Assembly (NCBI RefSeq): GCF_019192965.1
Contig: NZ_JAHTKU010000022.1
Location: 62,001-126,000 of the forward strand
Source of the DNA: Nocardioides daeguensis
GTDB lineage: Bacteria > Actinomycetota > Actinomycetes > Propionibacteriales > Nocardioidaceae
Direction of reading: 5' to 3'
DNA length: 64,000 nucleotides
Part shown: positions 8,034-16,339 of the stretch, piece by piece
Position numbering within the stretch: position 1 is the stretch's first letter
Layout of the letters: each line of letters opens with the position of its first letter
Notes under the pieces: model-generated
What the model saw: only the letters and a program-made list of their open reading frames with translations
What the model was told of the DNA's origin: nothing
The model's database searches: none
Made by a program: the position numbers and the translations under genes

Positions 8034-9141
8034 GCGCGCCCTGGTCACCGAGGCGCGCCGGATCGTCGTCAAGGTCGGCTCCTCCTCCCTGACGACCGCC
8101 GCCGGCGGCATCGCTCCGGAGCGGATGAGCGCGCTGGTCGACGTCCTCGCCGCCGCGCGAGCGCGCGGAGCCGAGGTCGTGCTGGTCTCCTCCGGCGCCA
8201 TCGCCGCGGGGTTGGCCCCGTTGGGCCTGAGCAGGCGGCCGCGTGGCCTCGCGGCACAGCAGGCCGCGGCCAGCGTCGGCCAGGGTCTGCTGGTGCACCG
8301 CTACACCGAGGAGCTGGCCCGCCACGGCCTGATCGCCGGTCAGGTGCTGCTCACCCTCGACGACGTGACCCGGCGCTCCCACTACCGCAACGCCCACCAG
8401 ACCTTCGCGCAGCTGCTCGAGCTCGGCGTGATCCCGATCGTCAACGAGAACGACACCGTGGCGACCACGGAGATCCGCTTCGGCGACAACGATCGGCTGG
8501 CGGCGCTGGTCGCCCACCTGGTCCACGCCGACCTGCTGGTGCTGCTCTCCGACGTCGACGGCCTGTACGACGGCCCGCCGTCGCGTCCGGGGGCGAAGCT
8601 GATCGCCGACGTGCGCGGTGCCGCCGACCTCGACGACGTGGTCATCGGCTCGGCCGGCGCGGCCGGGGTGGGGACCGGCGGCATGGTCACGAAGGTCGAT
8701 GCGGCCGCGATCGCGACCGGCTCCGGCATCCCGGTCGTGCTCACCTCGGCGGACCGGGCGGCGGAGGCGCTGGCGGGCAAGCAGGTCGGGACGCTGTTCC
8801 ACCCGACCGGCAAGCGGCGTCCCACGCGGCTGCTGTGGCTGCGGCACGCCACCGAGGCCAAGGGCGCCCTCGTCCTCGACGCCGGTGCGGTGCGTGCGGT
8901 CGTCGAGCGGCGTGCGTCGCTGCTGGCGGCAGGGGTGACCGGGGTGCAGGGGGACTTCAGCGGCGGCGACCCGGTCGACCTGCTCGCCCCCGACGGCACC
9001 GTCGTCGCCCGCGGCCTGGTCAACTTCGACGCCTCCGAGATTCCCGCGCTGCTGGGCCGCTCGTCCAAGGAGCTCAAGCGCGAGCTGGGCGCGGCCTACG
9101 AGCGTGAGGTCATCCACCGTGACGACCTCGTGGTGCTCTGA
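8026..9141 (+). CDS. proB: Glutamate 5-kinase
   Basis: First step of proline synthesis, phosphorylating glutamate to gamma-glutamyl phosphate. The 371 residues comprise an amino-acid-kinase domain (VVKVGSSSLT near the N-terminus, VLVSSGAIAAGL, IVNENDTVAT, FGDNDRLAALVA, GTGGMVTKVDAA) and a C-terminal PUA domain (about 280-360), as in E. coli ProB. The GTG start lies inside the end of obg, with GGAGG at 8012-8016. This implies translational coupling in an obg-proB operon. proA is not in the window. Confidence 0.94.
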   Translation: MSERALVTEARRIVVKVGSSSLTTAAGGIAPERMSALVDVLAAARARGAEVVLVSSGAIAAGLAPLGLSRRPRGLAAQQAAASVGQGLLVHRYTEELARHGLIAGQVLLTLDDVTRRSHYRNAHQTFAQLLELGVIPIVNENDTVATTEIRFGDNDRLAALVAHLVHADLLVLLSDVDGLYDGPPSRPGAKLIADVRGAADLDDVVIGSAGAAGVGTGGMVTKVDAAAIATGSGIPVVLTSADRAAEALAGKQVGTLFHPTGKRRPTRLLWLRHATEAKGALVLDAGAVRAVVERRASLLAAGVTGVQGDFSGGDPVDLLAPDGTVVARGLVNFDASEIPALLGRSSKELKRELGAAYEREVIHRDDLVVL

Positions 9142-9323
9142 CCTGCCGCTCCTTGCCGACGCGACGAACGAGTCCGTCGCGGACCGGCCCCGCCAGGGAC
9201 GAATCCGGTCGTGGAACCGCAGCCACGCTCACCCGCTGCTCGGGCTCCTCGCGCACCCGGCGACGGGAGTGACCTGTGGCGGTTGGTCGGCGTTCGCGGG
9301 CGCGCCGTAACCTTGGAGACGCC

Positions 9324-10499
9324 ATGAACGACTCCCGGACGGTCTACCTCGACCACGCCGCGACGACGCCGATGACCGACGTCGCGGTGGAGGCGATGAC
9401 CTCCCACCTGCGCGAGGTCGGCAACGCCAGCTCGCTGCACGCGTCGGGCCGGCGTGCGCGCCGGGTGGTGGAGGAGTCGCGCGAGACCGTCGCGCAGGCG
9501 CTGGGCTGCCGCCCCGGCGAGGTGGTCTTCACCTCCGGCGGAACCGAGGCCGACAACCTGGCGGTCAAGGGGCTCTACTGGGCGCGGCGCGACGCCGACC
9601 CGCGCCGGACCCGGATCCTCGCGACCGCGGTCGAGCACCACGCCGTGCTCGACGCGCTGGCCTGGCTCGAGGAGCACGAGGGTGCCGTCGTCGAGCTGCT
9701 GCCCGTCGACGAGGCCGGGCGTCTCGTGGTCGAGGCGCTGCGGGCCACCGTCGAGCGCGAGCCGGAGTCGGTCGCGCTGGTCACCGTGATGTGGGCCAAC
9801 AACGAGGTCGGCACCCTCCAGCCGATCGACGACATCGTCGCGATCGCCCGCCCCCACGGCATCCCCGTCCACACCGACGCCGTGCAGGCCGTCGGCACCA
9901 CCCCGGTGGACTTCGCCGCGTCGGGCGTCGACGCGCTGTCGCTGTCGGGGCACAAGGTCGGCGGGCCGCAGGGCGTCGGCGCGCTCGTCGTCCGCCGGGA
10001 GGTCGAGCTGGCTGCGCTGGTCCACGGCGGCGGCCAGGAGCGCGACGTGCGCAGCGGCACCCTCGACGTGCCCGCCATCGCCGGGTTCGCCGCCGCGGTC
10101 GAGCTCGCGGTCAAGGAGCAGAGCGCGCACGCCGCCCGGCTCACCGTCCTGCGCGACGACCTCGTCGACGCCGTACGACGGGCGGTGCCCGACGCCGTCC
10201 TCAACGGCGACCCGGTCGACCGGCTCCCCGGCAACGCCCACCTCAGCTTCCCCGGCTGCGAGGGCGACTCGCTGCTCATGCTGCTCGACGCCCGCGGCAT
10301 CGAGTGCTCGACCGGCTCGGCCTGCTCGGCCGGCGTACCCCAGCCCTCGCACGTCCTGCTCGCGATGGGCCGCAGCAGCGACGAGGCACGCAGCTCACTG
10401 CGGTTCAGCCTCGGCCACACCAGCAGTGCCGCCGACGTGGAGGCCGTCGCGGGCGCGATCGGTGCCTGCGTCGAGCGTGCCCGCGCGGCGCGCGCCTGA
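9324..10499 (+). CDS. Cysteine desulfurase, NifS/IscS class
   Basis: PLP enzyme that removes sulfur from cysteine as a persulfide. The 391 residues start MNDSRTVYLDHAATTPM, the usual N-terminus. The PLP lysine is in LSLSGHKVGGPQGVG (about residue 211), and the persulfide cysteine is in STGSACSAGVPQPSHVL (about 334). The ATG at 9324 has GGAG upstream and a TAACCT box at about 9308-9313; the open frame extends to 9276 but that start lacks support. mnmA follows after 20 bases, so its main job is probably to donate sulfur for tRNA 2-thiolation. No IscU/SufU gene is adjacent. Confidence 0.92.
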   Translation: MNDSRTVYLDHAATTPMTDVAVEAMTSHLREVGNASSLHASGRRARRVVEESRETVAQALGCRPGEVVFTSGGTEADNLAVKGLYWARRDADPRRTRILATAVEHHAVLDALAWLEEHEGAVVELLPVDEAGRLVVEALRATVEREPESVALVTVMWANNEVGTLQPIDDIVAIARPHGIPVHTDAVQAVGTTPVDFAASGVDALSLSGHKVGGPQGVGALVVRREVELAALVHGGGQERDVRSGTLDVPAIAGFAAAVELAVKEQSAHAARLTVLRDDLVDAVRRAVPDAVLNGDPVDRLPGNAHLSFPGCEGDSLLMLLDARGIECSTGSACSAGVPQPSHVLLAMGRSSDEARSSLRFSLGHTSSAADVEAVAGAIGACVERARAARA

Positions 10500-10519
10500 G
10501 CTGCGGAGGTGACCACGGG

Positions 10520-11635
10520 ATGAAGGTCGTCGCCGCCATGTCCGGGGGAGTGGACTCCGCCGTCGCCGCCGCCCGCGCCGCGGAGGCCGGGCACGACGTC
10601 ACGGGCATCCACCTGGCGCTCTCGCGCAACCCGAAGTCGTACCGCACCGGCGCGCGTGGCTGCTGCACGATCGAGGACGCCAACGACGCCCGGCGGGCCG
10701 CGGACGTGATCGGCATCCCGTTCTACGTCTGGGACCTCTCCGACCGCTTCCACACCGACGTGGTCGAGGACTTCATGGACACCTACGCGGCCGGGCAGAC
10801 GCCGAACCCGTGCCTGCGCTGCAACGAGAAGATCAAGTTCGCCGCCGTCCTCGACAAGGCGCTGGCGCTCGGCTTCGACGCCGTGGCGACGGGGCACTAC
10901 GCGGACCTCCGGGCCACCCCCGGGGGCGAGGTCGAGCTCCATCGCGCGGTCGACGGCGCCAAGGACCAGTCCTACGTCCTCGGCGTGCTCGACGAGCAGC
11001 AGCTGCGGCACTCCCTGTTCCCGCTGGGCGACACCCCGAAGCCGCAGGTGCGGGCCGAGGCCGCCGCACGCGGCCTGCTGGTCGCCGACAAGCCCGACAG
11101 CCATGACATCTGCTTCGTCGCCGACGGCGACAGCACCGGCTGGCTGCGCGAGAAGCTCGGCGACCGGGCGCCCAACCAGGGCGGCCGGATCGTCGACGAC
11201 CTGACCGGCGAGGTGCTCGGCGAGCACACCGGGACCTACGGCTTCACGATCGGCCAGCGCAAGGGTCTGCGCCTCGGGCACCCCGCGCCCGACGGCCGGC
11301 CGCGCTACGTCCTCGACATCGAGCCGGTCTCCGGGACCGTGACGGTCGGGCCGCGGGAGCGGCTCGCCGTCGACCGGGTCGAGGGCGACCGGCTGCGCTG
11401 GTGCGGCCGGCCGCTCGACGCGGGCACGGTCCTCGCGGGAGACGGTGTGACGGTGCAGCTGCGCGCCCACGGCGCCGAGCACCGCGCCGTCGTGCACGTC
11501 GGCACCGACACGTTGCGCGTCGACCTGGTCGAGCACGCCGAGGGCATCGCGCCCGGCCAGGCCGTCGTCGTGTACGACGGCACCCGGGTCGTCGGGTCCG
11601 CGACGATCACGAGCACCCGGCGGGTGAGGGCGTGA
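10520..11635 (+). CDS. mnmA: tRNA-specific 2-thiouridylase
   Basis: Inserts sulfur at U34 of Lys, Glu and Gln tRNAs, using ATP and persulfide sulfur. The 371 residues contain the PP-loop SGGVDS (8-13), NPCLRCN with Cys98, DSHDICFV with Cys198 (the catalytic cysteine pair) and IGQRKGLRLGH. GGAGGTGA (from about 10505) precedes the ATG. It sits between a cysteine desulfurase (sulfur donor) and a MetE-like gene that overlaps its stop by 4 bases. Confidence 0.95.
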   Translation: MKVVAAMSGGVDSAVAAARAAEAGHDVTGIHLALSRNPKSYRTGARGCCTIEDANDARRAADVIGIPFYVWDLSDRFHTDVVEDFMDTYAAGQTPNPCLRCNEKIKFAAVLDKALALGFDAVATGHYADLRATPGGEVELHRAVDGAKDQSYVLGVLDEQQLRHSLFPLGDTPKPQVRAEAAARGLLVADKPDSHDICFVADGDSTGWLREKLGDRAPNQGGRIVDDLTGEVLGEHTGTYGFTIGQRKGLRLGHPAPDGRPRYVLDIEPVSGTVTVGPRERLAVDRVEGDRLRWCGRPLDAGTVLAGDGVTVQLRAHGAEHRAVVHVGTDTLRVDLVEHAEGIAPGQAVVVYDGTRVVGSATITSTRRVRA

Positions 11636-12651
11636 GTGTCGGCATGAGGGGGACCGGCGTCGGCTCCTTCCCCGGCGAGAGCCAGCGCGACTACGACGAG
11701 GCCCTGTCGGTCGTGCTCGGCGAGCTCGCGCCCGCCGAGCACGGCCTGGCGTTCTTGCCCGAGGTGCCGGGCCGCGGCGCCGGCGCCGCGATCACGGGCC
11801 GCACGCTGGGCCTGGTCACCGAGCTCGACGCCGACCTGCAGCCCGAGGGCTGGCGGCTCACCGGCACCTCCGGCGCCTCGCCCGTCGACCAGCGCCGCGC
11901 CCGCAGCCTGCTCGCCCAGGACCTCGACGCGCTCGAGGAGCGGGCCGCCGGCCACACCGGGCCGTTCAAGGTCCAGGTCGCCGGACCGTGGACCCTCGCC
12001 GCCACCGTCGAGCGGCCCCGCGGCGACAAGCTCCTCGCCGACCACGGTGCCCGCCGGGAGCTCGCGCAGGCGCTCGCGGTCGCCGTCGCCGACCACCTGG
12101 CCGACGTACGCCGACGCCTGCCGGACGCGGCCGAGCTGGTCCTGCAGCTCGACGAGCCCGCGCTGCCGGCGGTGCTCGCGGCCGGCGTACCGACGGCGTC
12201 GGGGTTCGGCAAGCACCGCATGGTCCACCCGCCGGAGGCCAGCGAGGCCCTGGCGTGGGTGCTCGCCGCCGCCGACGCCGCCGGCGCGACGCCGTGGGTG
12301 CACTGCTGCGCGCCGGACGTGCCGATCGGGCTGCTCCGCGGCGCCGGGGCCCGGGGCGTGATGCTCGACCTCGACCTCCTCGACGCCGACGGCCACGACG
12401 CGGCCGCCGAGGCGCTGGAGGCGGGCGACACCGTCGTGCTCGGCGTGGTCCCGACGACCGGGCGGCTCCCGGGCGACAAGGTCCTCGTCGAGCGGGTGCT
12501 GCGCTGGCTCGACATGCTCGGCCTCGACCCGGAGCAGGTCGGCGCCGGCCTGGCCGTCTCACCGTCCTGCGGGCTGGCCGGGAGCACCGCTGCCGAGGCC
12601 CGCCGAGCGCTCGAGCTCGCCCGGACCGTGGCGAGGGCCGTGTCAGGCTGA
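11632..12651 (+). CDS. Short MetE-like (cobalamin-independent methionine synthase core) protein
   Basis: The 339-residue product resembles only the catalytic C-terminal barrel of MetE, which is normally about 750 residues. Zinc ligands are recognisable: HCC (His224, Cys226) and SPSCG (Cys313). It starts GTGSFPGE, as in many MetE cores. Short MetE homologues are known in archaea and some bacteria, and several use methyl donors other than methyltetrahydrofolate-polyglutamate, so the substrate is uncertain. The GTG overlaps the mnmA stop (GTGA). No B12 riboswitch precedes it. Confidence 0.8.
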   Translation: MSVGMRGTGVGSFPGESQRDYDEALSVVLGELAPAEHGLAFLPEVPGRGAGAAITGRTLGLVTELDADLQPEGWRLTGTSGASPVDQRRARSLLAQDLDALEERAAGHTGPFKVQVAGPWTLAATVERPRGDKLLADHGARRELAQALAVAVADHLADVRRRLPDAAELVLQLDEPALPAVLAAGVPTASGFGKHRMVHPPEASEALAWVLAAADAAGATPWVHCCAPDVPIGLLRGAGARGVMLDLDLLDADGHDAAAEALEAGDTVVLGVVPTTGRLPGDKVLVERVLRWLDMLGLDPEQVGAGLAVSPSCGLAGSTAAEARRALELARTVARAVSG

Positions 12652-12655
12652 CCCG

Positions 12656-13732
12656 GTGAGCACGCGGGTCTATCTCCTCAAGAACCTGGCCGCGGGGCTG
12701 GTCGTGCTCGGCATCATCGCCGGCGTCATCGCGCTCGGCCGCTGGATCAGCGGTCCGGACGAGCCCGACGACAGCCCGGCACCAGCGACCAAGAAGGCGA
12801 TCGCCGCCGTGGCCGTCGACGCGCTCGATCTCCATCCCACGTCGTTCAACGTCAACCCGCGCTACGACGTACCGGAACCGCTCGGTGTCGAGATCCGGTT
12901 CCGGCCACCGGGGGACAAGGGCGACGCGCACTACCTGCACGTCGAGGTCGGTCCGGCCGGCAGCGACGCCGAGGACGGCTGCAGCGAGTACGACGACTGT
13001 GCCGACTGGGACGGCCACGACGGCCACTTCCACCTGTCCTGGCAGGAGGAGCAGCCCGAGGAGGACCCCGGCATCCTCACCCTGACCTTCCGCACGGCCG
13101 CGGGCGAGGAGCGCAGCGTCACGTACGCCGGCGAGCAGATCACGGGCGACCCGCGCGACCAGGACCTGCCGCTCGGCGTCGAGGACGACCTGGTCCGGCT
13201 GCTCACCGACGACCGCTTCTCCGCCACCACGACGCAGGCGATGCTCGACGCCGACCTGCCGAAGTGGCCGGACGACGACACCCTCGGCGACCCGGTGCCG
13301 ACCACACCCGAGGTGGTCGCGCAGTGGATGGTCGAGGACGGGGCGCGCGACGTCCCGACGAAGCAGCCGGCCGACACCACGGCGTACGGCGACGGCGCGG
13401 TCGGCGCCGAGCTGGTCAGTGACGACCACACCACCACGGTGGTGCTGGTACCGCAGGACAGCCCGTCCGTGCCGACCTGCGGCGCGGCCTGGCACTGCGA
13501 GACCAGACGCGGCGTGGTGCGGGGATGGCAGCCGGGCGTCGCGATCGCGATCCGTCGCACGCAGGACGCGGTCGCGCTGGTGAGCGTGCGCGCCCCGGTC
13601 ATCGACGGTGCGCCGCGGATGCGCTCGCGCCTCGGCACCACGGGGGAGGACTACCGGGCGCTGGCCGACGGGTTCGCCGCGTTCACGCTGCGCACGACCG
13701 AGGAGTTCGCGGCCGGCGTCCCGGCGTGGTGA
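12656..13732 (+). CDS. Unknown protein with one N-terminal membrane anchor
   Basis: The 358-residue product has a single hydrophobic segment (about residues 8-28, LKNLAAGLVVLGIIAGVIAL) and a large acidic, presumably extracytoplasmic, region. A Cys/Asp/His-rich patch, CSEYDDCADWDGHDGHFH, lies around residue 110 and could bind metal; two more cysteines (PTCGAAWHCE) lie near 280. I do not recognise the family. It starts 4 bases after the MetE-like stop, so it is probably cotranscribed. Transcription would run into the palindromic repeats that follow. Confidence 0.7.
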   Translation: MSTRVYLLKNLAAGLVVLGIIAGVIALGRWISGPDEPDDSPAPATKKAIAAVAVDALDLHPTSFNVNPRYDVPEPLGVEIRFRPPGDKGDAHYLHVEVGPAGSDAEDGCSEYDDCADWDGHDGHFHLSWQEEQPEEDPGILTLTFRTAAGEERSVTYAGEQITGDPRDQDLPLGVEDDLVRLLTDDRFSATTTQAMLDADLPKWPDDDTLGDPVPTTPEVVAQWMVEDGARDVPTKQPADTTAYGDGAVGAELVSDDHTTTVVLVPQDSPSVPTCGAAWHCETRRGVVRGWQPGVAIAIRRTQDAVALVSVRAPVIDGAPRMRSRLGTTGEDYRALADGFAAFTLRTTEEFAAGVPAW

Positions 13733-13751
13733 GGGGTCGCATCCCCCGGAT

Positions 13752-13877
13752 CGTTCGATCGAACGGTGAGAGGGAGGGCTGAGACGGGAACTCCCCCTGA
13801 CCGTTCGATCGAACGGTGAGAGGGAGGGCTGAGACGAGAACTCCCCCTGACCGTTCGATCGAACGATCAGGGGGAGT
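13752..13877. repeat. 50-bp tandem repeat built on the palindrome CGTTCGATCGAACG (three copies)
   Basis: The 14-bp perfect palindrome occurs at 13752-13765, 13802-13815 and 13852-13865, exactly 50 bases apart. The two complete 50-base units differ at one position. The last copy is the centre of a 38-base near-perfect palindrome (13840-13877, arms ACTCCCCCTGA and TCAGGGGGAGT). The array lies between convergent genes ending at 13732 and 13890, so it probably works as a two-way terminator or is a REP-type element. The same palindrome recurs at 30753-30817. Confidence 0.85.
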
Positions 13878-13889
13878 CGGGTGCTGCGT

Positions 13890-15542
13890 TCAGCCGACGT
13901 GAACGCCCTCGGGCGCGTCCGTGGCGAGCTCGGTGTGCTTGACGTTCAGGAACGTCCAGATCACTGCCGATGCGGCCAGCATCAGGCCGGAGGCCACCAG
14001 GAAGGCATGGGTGGCGCCCTCCGGGAAGCTCGAGTTGAAGATCGCGGCGTCGAGGAAGGTCAGGTCGGTGCCGGGGATCGGGGCGCTGGGGTCGCCGCCC
14101 GACGCGGTGATCGCCTTCGCCATCGGGCCGGCGACGTCCTTGGCCTGGCTGTTGGAGAAGTGCAGGGCCACCGTGCTCAGGGTGGCGAGCCCGAGGGCGC
14201 CGCCGACCTGCTGCATGGTGTTGAGCACGCCGGAGCCGATGCCGGAGTCCTCGGCCCGGACGTGGTGGACCGCGGTGAGGGTCATCGGGACGAAGACCAG
14301 GCCCATGCCGACCGCCATCAGCACGATGAACGGGAAGATGTGGGTCCAGTAGTTGACGTCGGCGCCGCCGTCGGCCATCGCGGTGAGGACGGCCTTCGGG
14401 GACTCGTCGATCGGGATCCGCGAGAACATGAACAGCGCCGTCGCGGCGAGCAGCGTGCCGGTGCCGGCGAGGAAGCGGGCGTCGATCCGGGCGACCAGGT
14501 TGGAGGCCAGGCCGGCGCCGATCACGATGCCGAAGGAGAACGGGAGGAAGGCGAAGCCTGCCTCGAGCGGGCTGAAGCCGACGATCTGCTGGATGAACAG
14601 GCTGAGGAAGTAGAACATCGCGAACATCGCGGCCGGCGCGATCATCATCGCGGCGAAGCTGGTGGCGCGGGTGCGGTTGGCGAAGATGCGGACCGGAAGC
14701 AGCGGGTGCTCGACGCGCGACTCGATCACGGCGAACGCCGTCAGCAGCGCGACACCGGCGACGAGCGCGGTGATGGTCTGCGCGTGGCCCCAGCCGTAGG
14801 CCTCCTCGCCGGCGCGGGACAGGCCGAAGACGATGCCGAGCAGGCCGAGGGTGCCGGTGATGGCGCCGGGGATGTCCATCTCGCCCGGGTGGGACTCGGA
14901 CTCGGCGAGGACCCGCGGCACGGCGAAGGCCGCTACCAGACCGATCGGGACGTTGATGAGGAAGGTCATCCGCCAGCCCTCGACGTCGAGGCCGACGAAG
15001 GAGTCGAGACCGGTGAGCCAGCCGCCGAGGATGAGGCCGATCGCGGCGCCGACACCGGACATCGTCGCGTAGGCGGCCATCGCCCGGTTGCGCGCCGGTC
15101 CGGCGGCGAAGGTCGTGGTGATCAGGGCCAGCGCGGCCGGGGCGGCCATCGCCGCGCCGACGCCCTGGAGGGCCCGCGAGGCGAGCAGCATGCCCTCGTT
15201 GGCCGCCAGGCCGCCGAGGAGGGAGGCGATCGAGAACGTGACGAGTCCGGTCATGAAGAGGCGGCGCCGTCCGTAGAGGTCGCCGAGGCGACCACCGAGG
15301 AGGAGCAGGCCGCCGAAGGCGAGGGCGTACCCGGTCACGATCCAGGTCAGGTTGGCCTGGGAGATGTCGAGGTCGCGGCCGATGTAGGGCAGCGCGATGT
15401 TGGCGATGGTGGAGTCGAGGACCACCATCAGCTGGGCGGTCAGGATCAGCACCAGCGCAAGTCCGGCGTGCTTGGTGGGCGTGGCGTCGTCCTCGGCGGA
15501 CGAGGTCCTCGCCGCCGGGTCGATGGATTCGACGTCGGTCAT
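13890..15542 (-). CDS. MFS multidrug efflux transporter, DHA2 (EmrB/QacA) family
   Basis: The 550 residues form about 14 membrane helices, the DHA2 topology. Proton-driven drug export is the usual role. Motif A appears as GGRLGDLYGRRRLF after the second helix, with LDSTIANIALPYIG in helix 1 and ASRALQGVGAAMAAPAAL in helix 4. The ATG at 15542 has a GAAGGA-type site upstream. It lies 35 bases after a TetR gene on the same strand and should share the operator-promoter at 16204-16257. The substrate is unknown. Confidence 0.9.
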   Translation of the reverse strand: MTDVESIDPAARTSSAEDDATPTKHAGLALVLILTAQLMVVLDSTIANIALPYIGRDLDISQANLTWIVTGYALAFGGLLLLGGRLGDLYGRRRLFMTGLVTFSIASLLGGLAANEGMLLASRALQGVGAAMAAPAALALITTTFAAGPARNRAMAAYATMSGVGAAIGLILGGWLTGLDSFVGLDVEGWRMTFLINVPIGLVAAFAVPRVLAESESHPGEMDIPGAITGTLGLLGIVFGLSRAGEEAYGWGHAQTITALVAGVALLTAFAVIESRVEHPLLPVRIFANRTRATSFAAMMIAPAAMFAMFYFLSLFIQQIVGFSPLEAGFAFLPFSFGIVIGAGLASNLVARIDARFLAGTGTLLAATALFMFSRIPIDESPKAVLTAMADGGADVNYWTHIFPFIVLMAVGMGLVFVPMTLTAVHHVRAEDSGIGSGVLNTMQQVGGALGLATLSTVALHFSNSQAKDVAGPMAKAITASGGDPSAPIPGTDLTFLDAAIFNSSFPEGATHAFLVASGLMLAASAVIWTFLNVKHTELATDAPEGVHVG

Positions 15543-15577
15543 GGTCTTCCTTCGGTGTGAGGAGGGCAGGTGTTCGG

Positions 15578-16180
15578 TCAGCCGCGGGTGGCGGCCGGGA
15601 TGATGACCTGGTCGACGACGCGGGCGATCAGGTCGGTGTTCGGCAGGTCGCCGAGGAGGAACATGCGGTGCAGCACGATGCCCGGGAGGGCCGCGGAGAG
15701 GATCTCGAGGTCGAGGTCCTCGCGGAGCTCGCCCCGCTCGTGGGCGCGCTCGTAGATCTGTCGGGCGACCGCCACCTTGGGGGCGATGAACCGGTCGCGG
15801 AACGCGGCGGCGAACTCGGCGTCGCGCCCGATCGCGGTGATCACGCTCCCGAGGATCGCGGTCTGGTGCTCGTCGGTCAGCCCGCCTGGGGCGCAGAAGA
15901 CGGCGAGCAGGTCGCCGCGCAGGCTGCCGGTGTCCTGGGGGACCTCCAGCGGCGTCTTCTGCGACATGAGCGCGTCGATGACGAGGGCGGCCTTGCCGTC
16001 CCACTTGCGGTACAGCGTGGCCTTCGACGCCTTCGCCTTCGTGGCCACGGCGTCCATGGTGAGCCGGTCGTAGCCCACGTCGATCAGCACGCCCAGCGTC
16101 GCGTCGAGGATCTCCTGCTCGCGGTCGCCCTCGACGCGGGGTCGGGTGGGCGCCTCGGGAGTGCTCGGCTTGGGTGACAC
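15578..16180 (-). CDS. TetR/AcrR family repressor of the adjacent efflux pump
   Basis: The 200 residues begin with an N-terminal helix-turn-helix (about 20-66: ILDATLGVLIDVGYDRLTMD, then KASKATLYRKWDGKAALV), typical of TetR proteins. The C-terminal ligand-binding half resembles the TetR_C class. The GTG at 16180 is preceded by GGAGG. It is the first gene of the tetR-MFS operon and almost certainly represses it through the long inverted repeat just upstream, with release when the pump substrate binds. Confidence 0.9.
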   Translation of the reverse strand: MSPKPSTPEAPTRPRVEGDREQEILDATLGVLIDVGYDRLTMDAVATKAKASKATLYRKWDGKAALVIDALMSQKTPLEVPQDTGSLRGDLLAVFCAPGGLTDEHQTAILGSVITAIGRDAEFAAAFRDRFIAPKVAVARQIYERAHERGELREDLDLEILSAALPGIVLHRMFLLGDLPNTDLIARVVDQVIIPAATRG

Positions 16181-16203
16181 AGGGCCTCCGGATCGGGATG
16201 GAT

Positions 16204-16257
16204 GAAACGAAACGGTTCCGTACTGGAAGATGATACGGAACTGTTTCGTTTCGTCAA
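16204..16257 (-). promoter_or_regulatory. TetR operator with embedded promoter
   Basis: A 19-base element (16204-16222, GAAACGAAACGGTTCCGTA) is repeated in inverted orientation at 16234-16252 with one mismatch and an 11-base spacer. Reading the minus strand, TTGACG (16252-16257) and TATCAT (16230-16235) are 16 bases apart, each matching consensus at 5 of 6 positions. One half-site therefore covers the -35/-10 spacer and the other covers the transcription start, an ideal layout for repression. Confidence 0.85.
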
Positions 16258-16339
16258 CCCTAGGCTGCCGGGATCGATTCCCCGATCATTGCGGTGACCA
16301 CCGACAGTCGAGGCCGGCCTGTCGGAGGGACAGGGAAGA

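Noticed and set aside
8961..9323. Possible small gene between proB and the cysteine desulfurase
   Set aside because: Open frames here run into proB or have no start signal, and the composition is unlike coding sequence. The 182-base gap looks like promoter DNA only.
13752..13877. 50-base repeats considered as a CRISPR array
   Set aside because: The units are contiguous with no variable spacers, there are only three copies, and no cas genes are present.
13881..15560. 559-codon open frame opposite the MFS transporter
   Set aside because: Extremely Gly/Glu/Asp-rich with no domain; the opposite strand has 14 membrane helices and MFS motifs.
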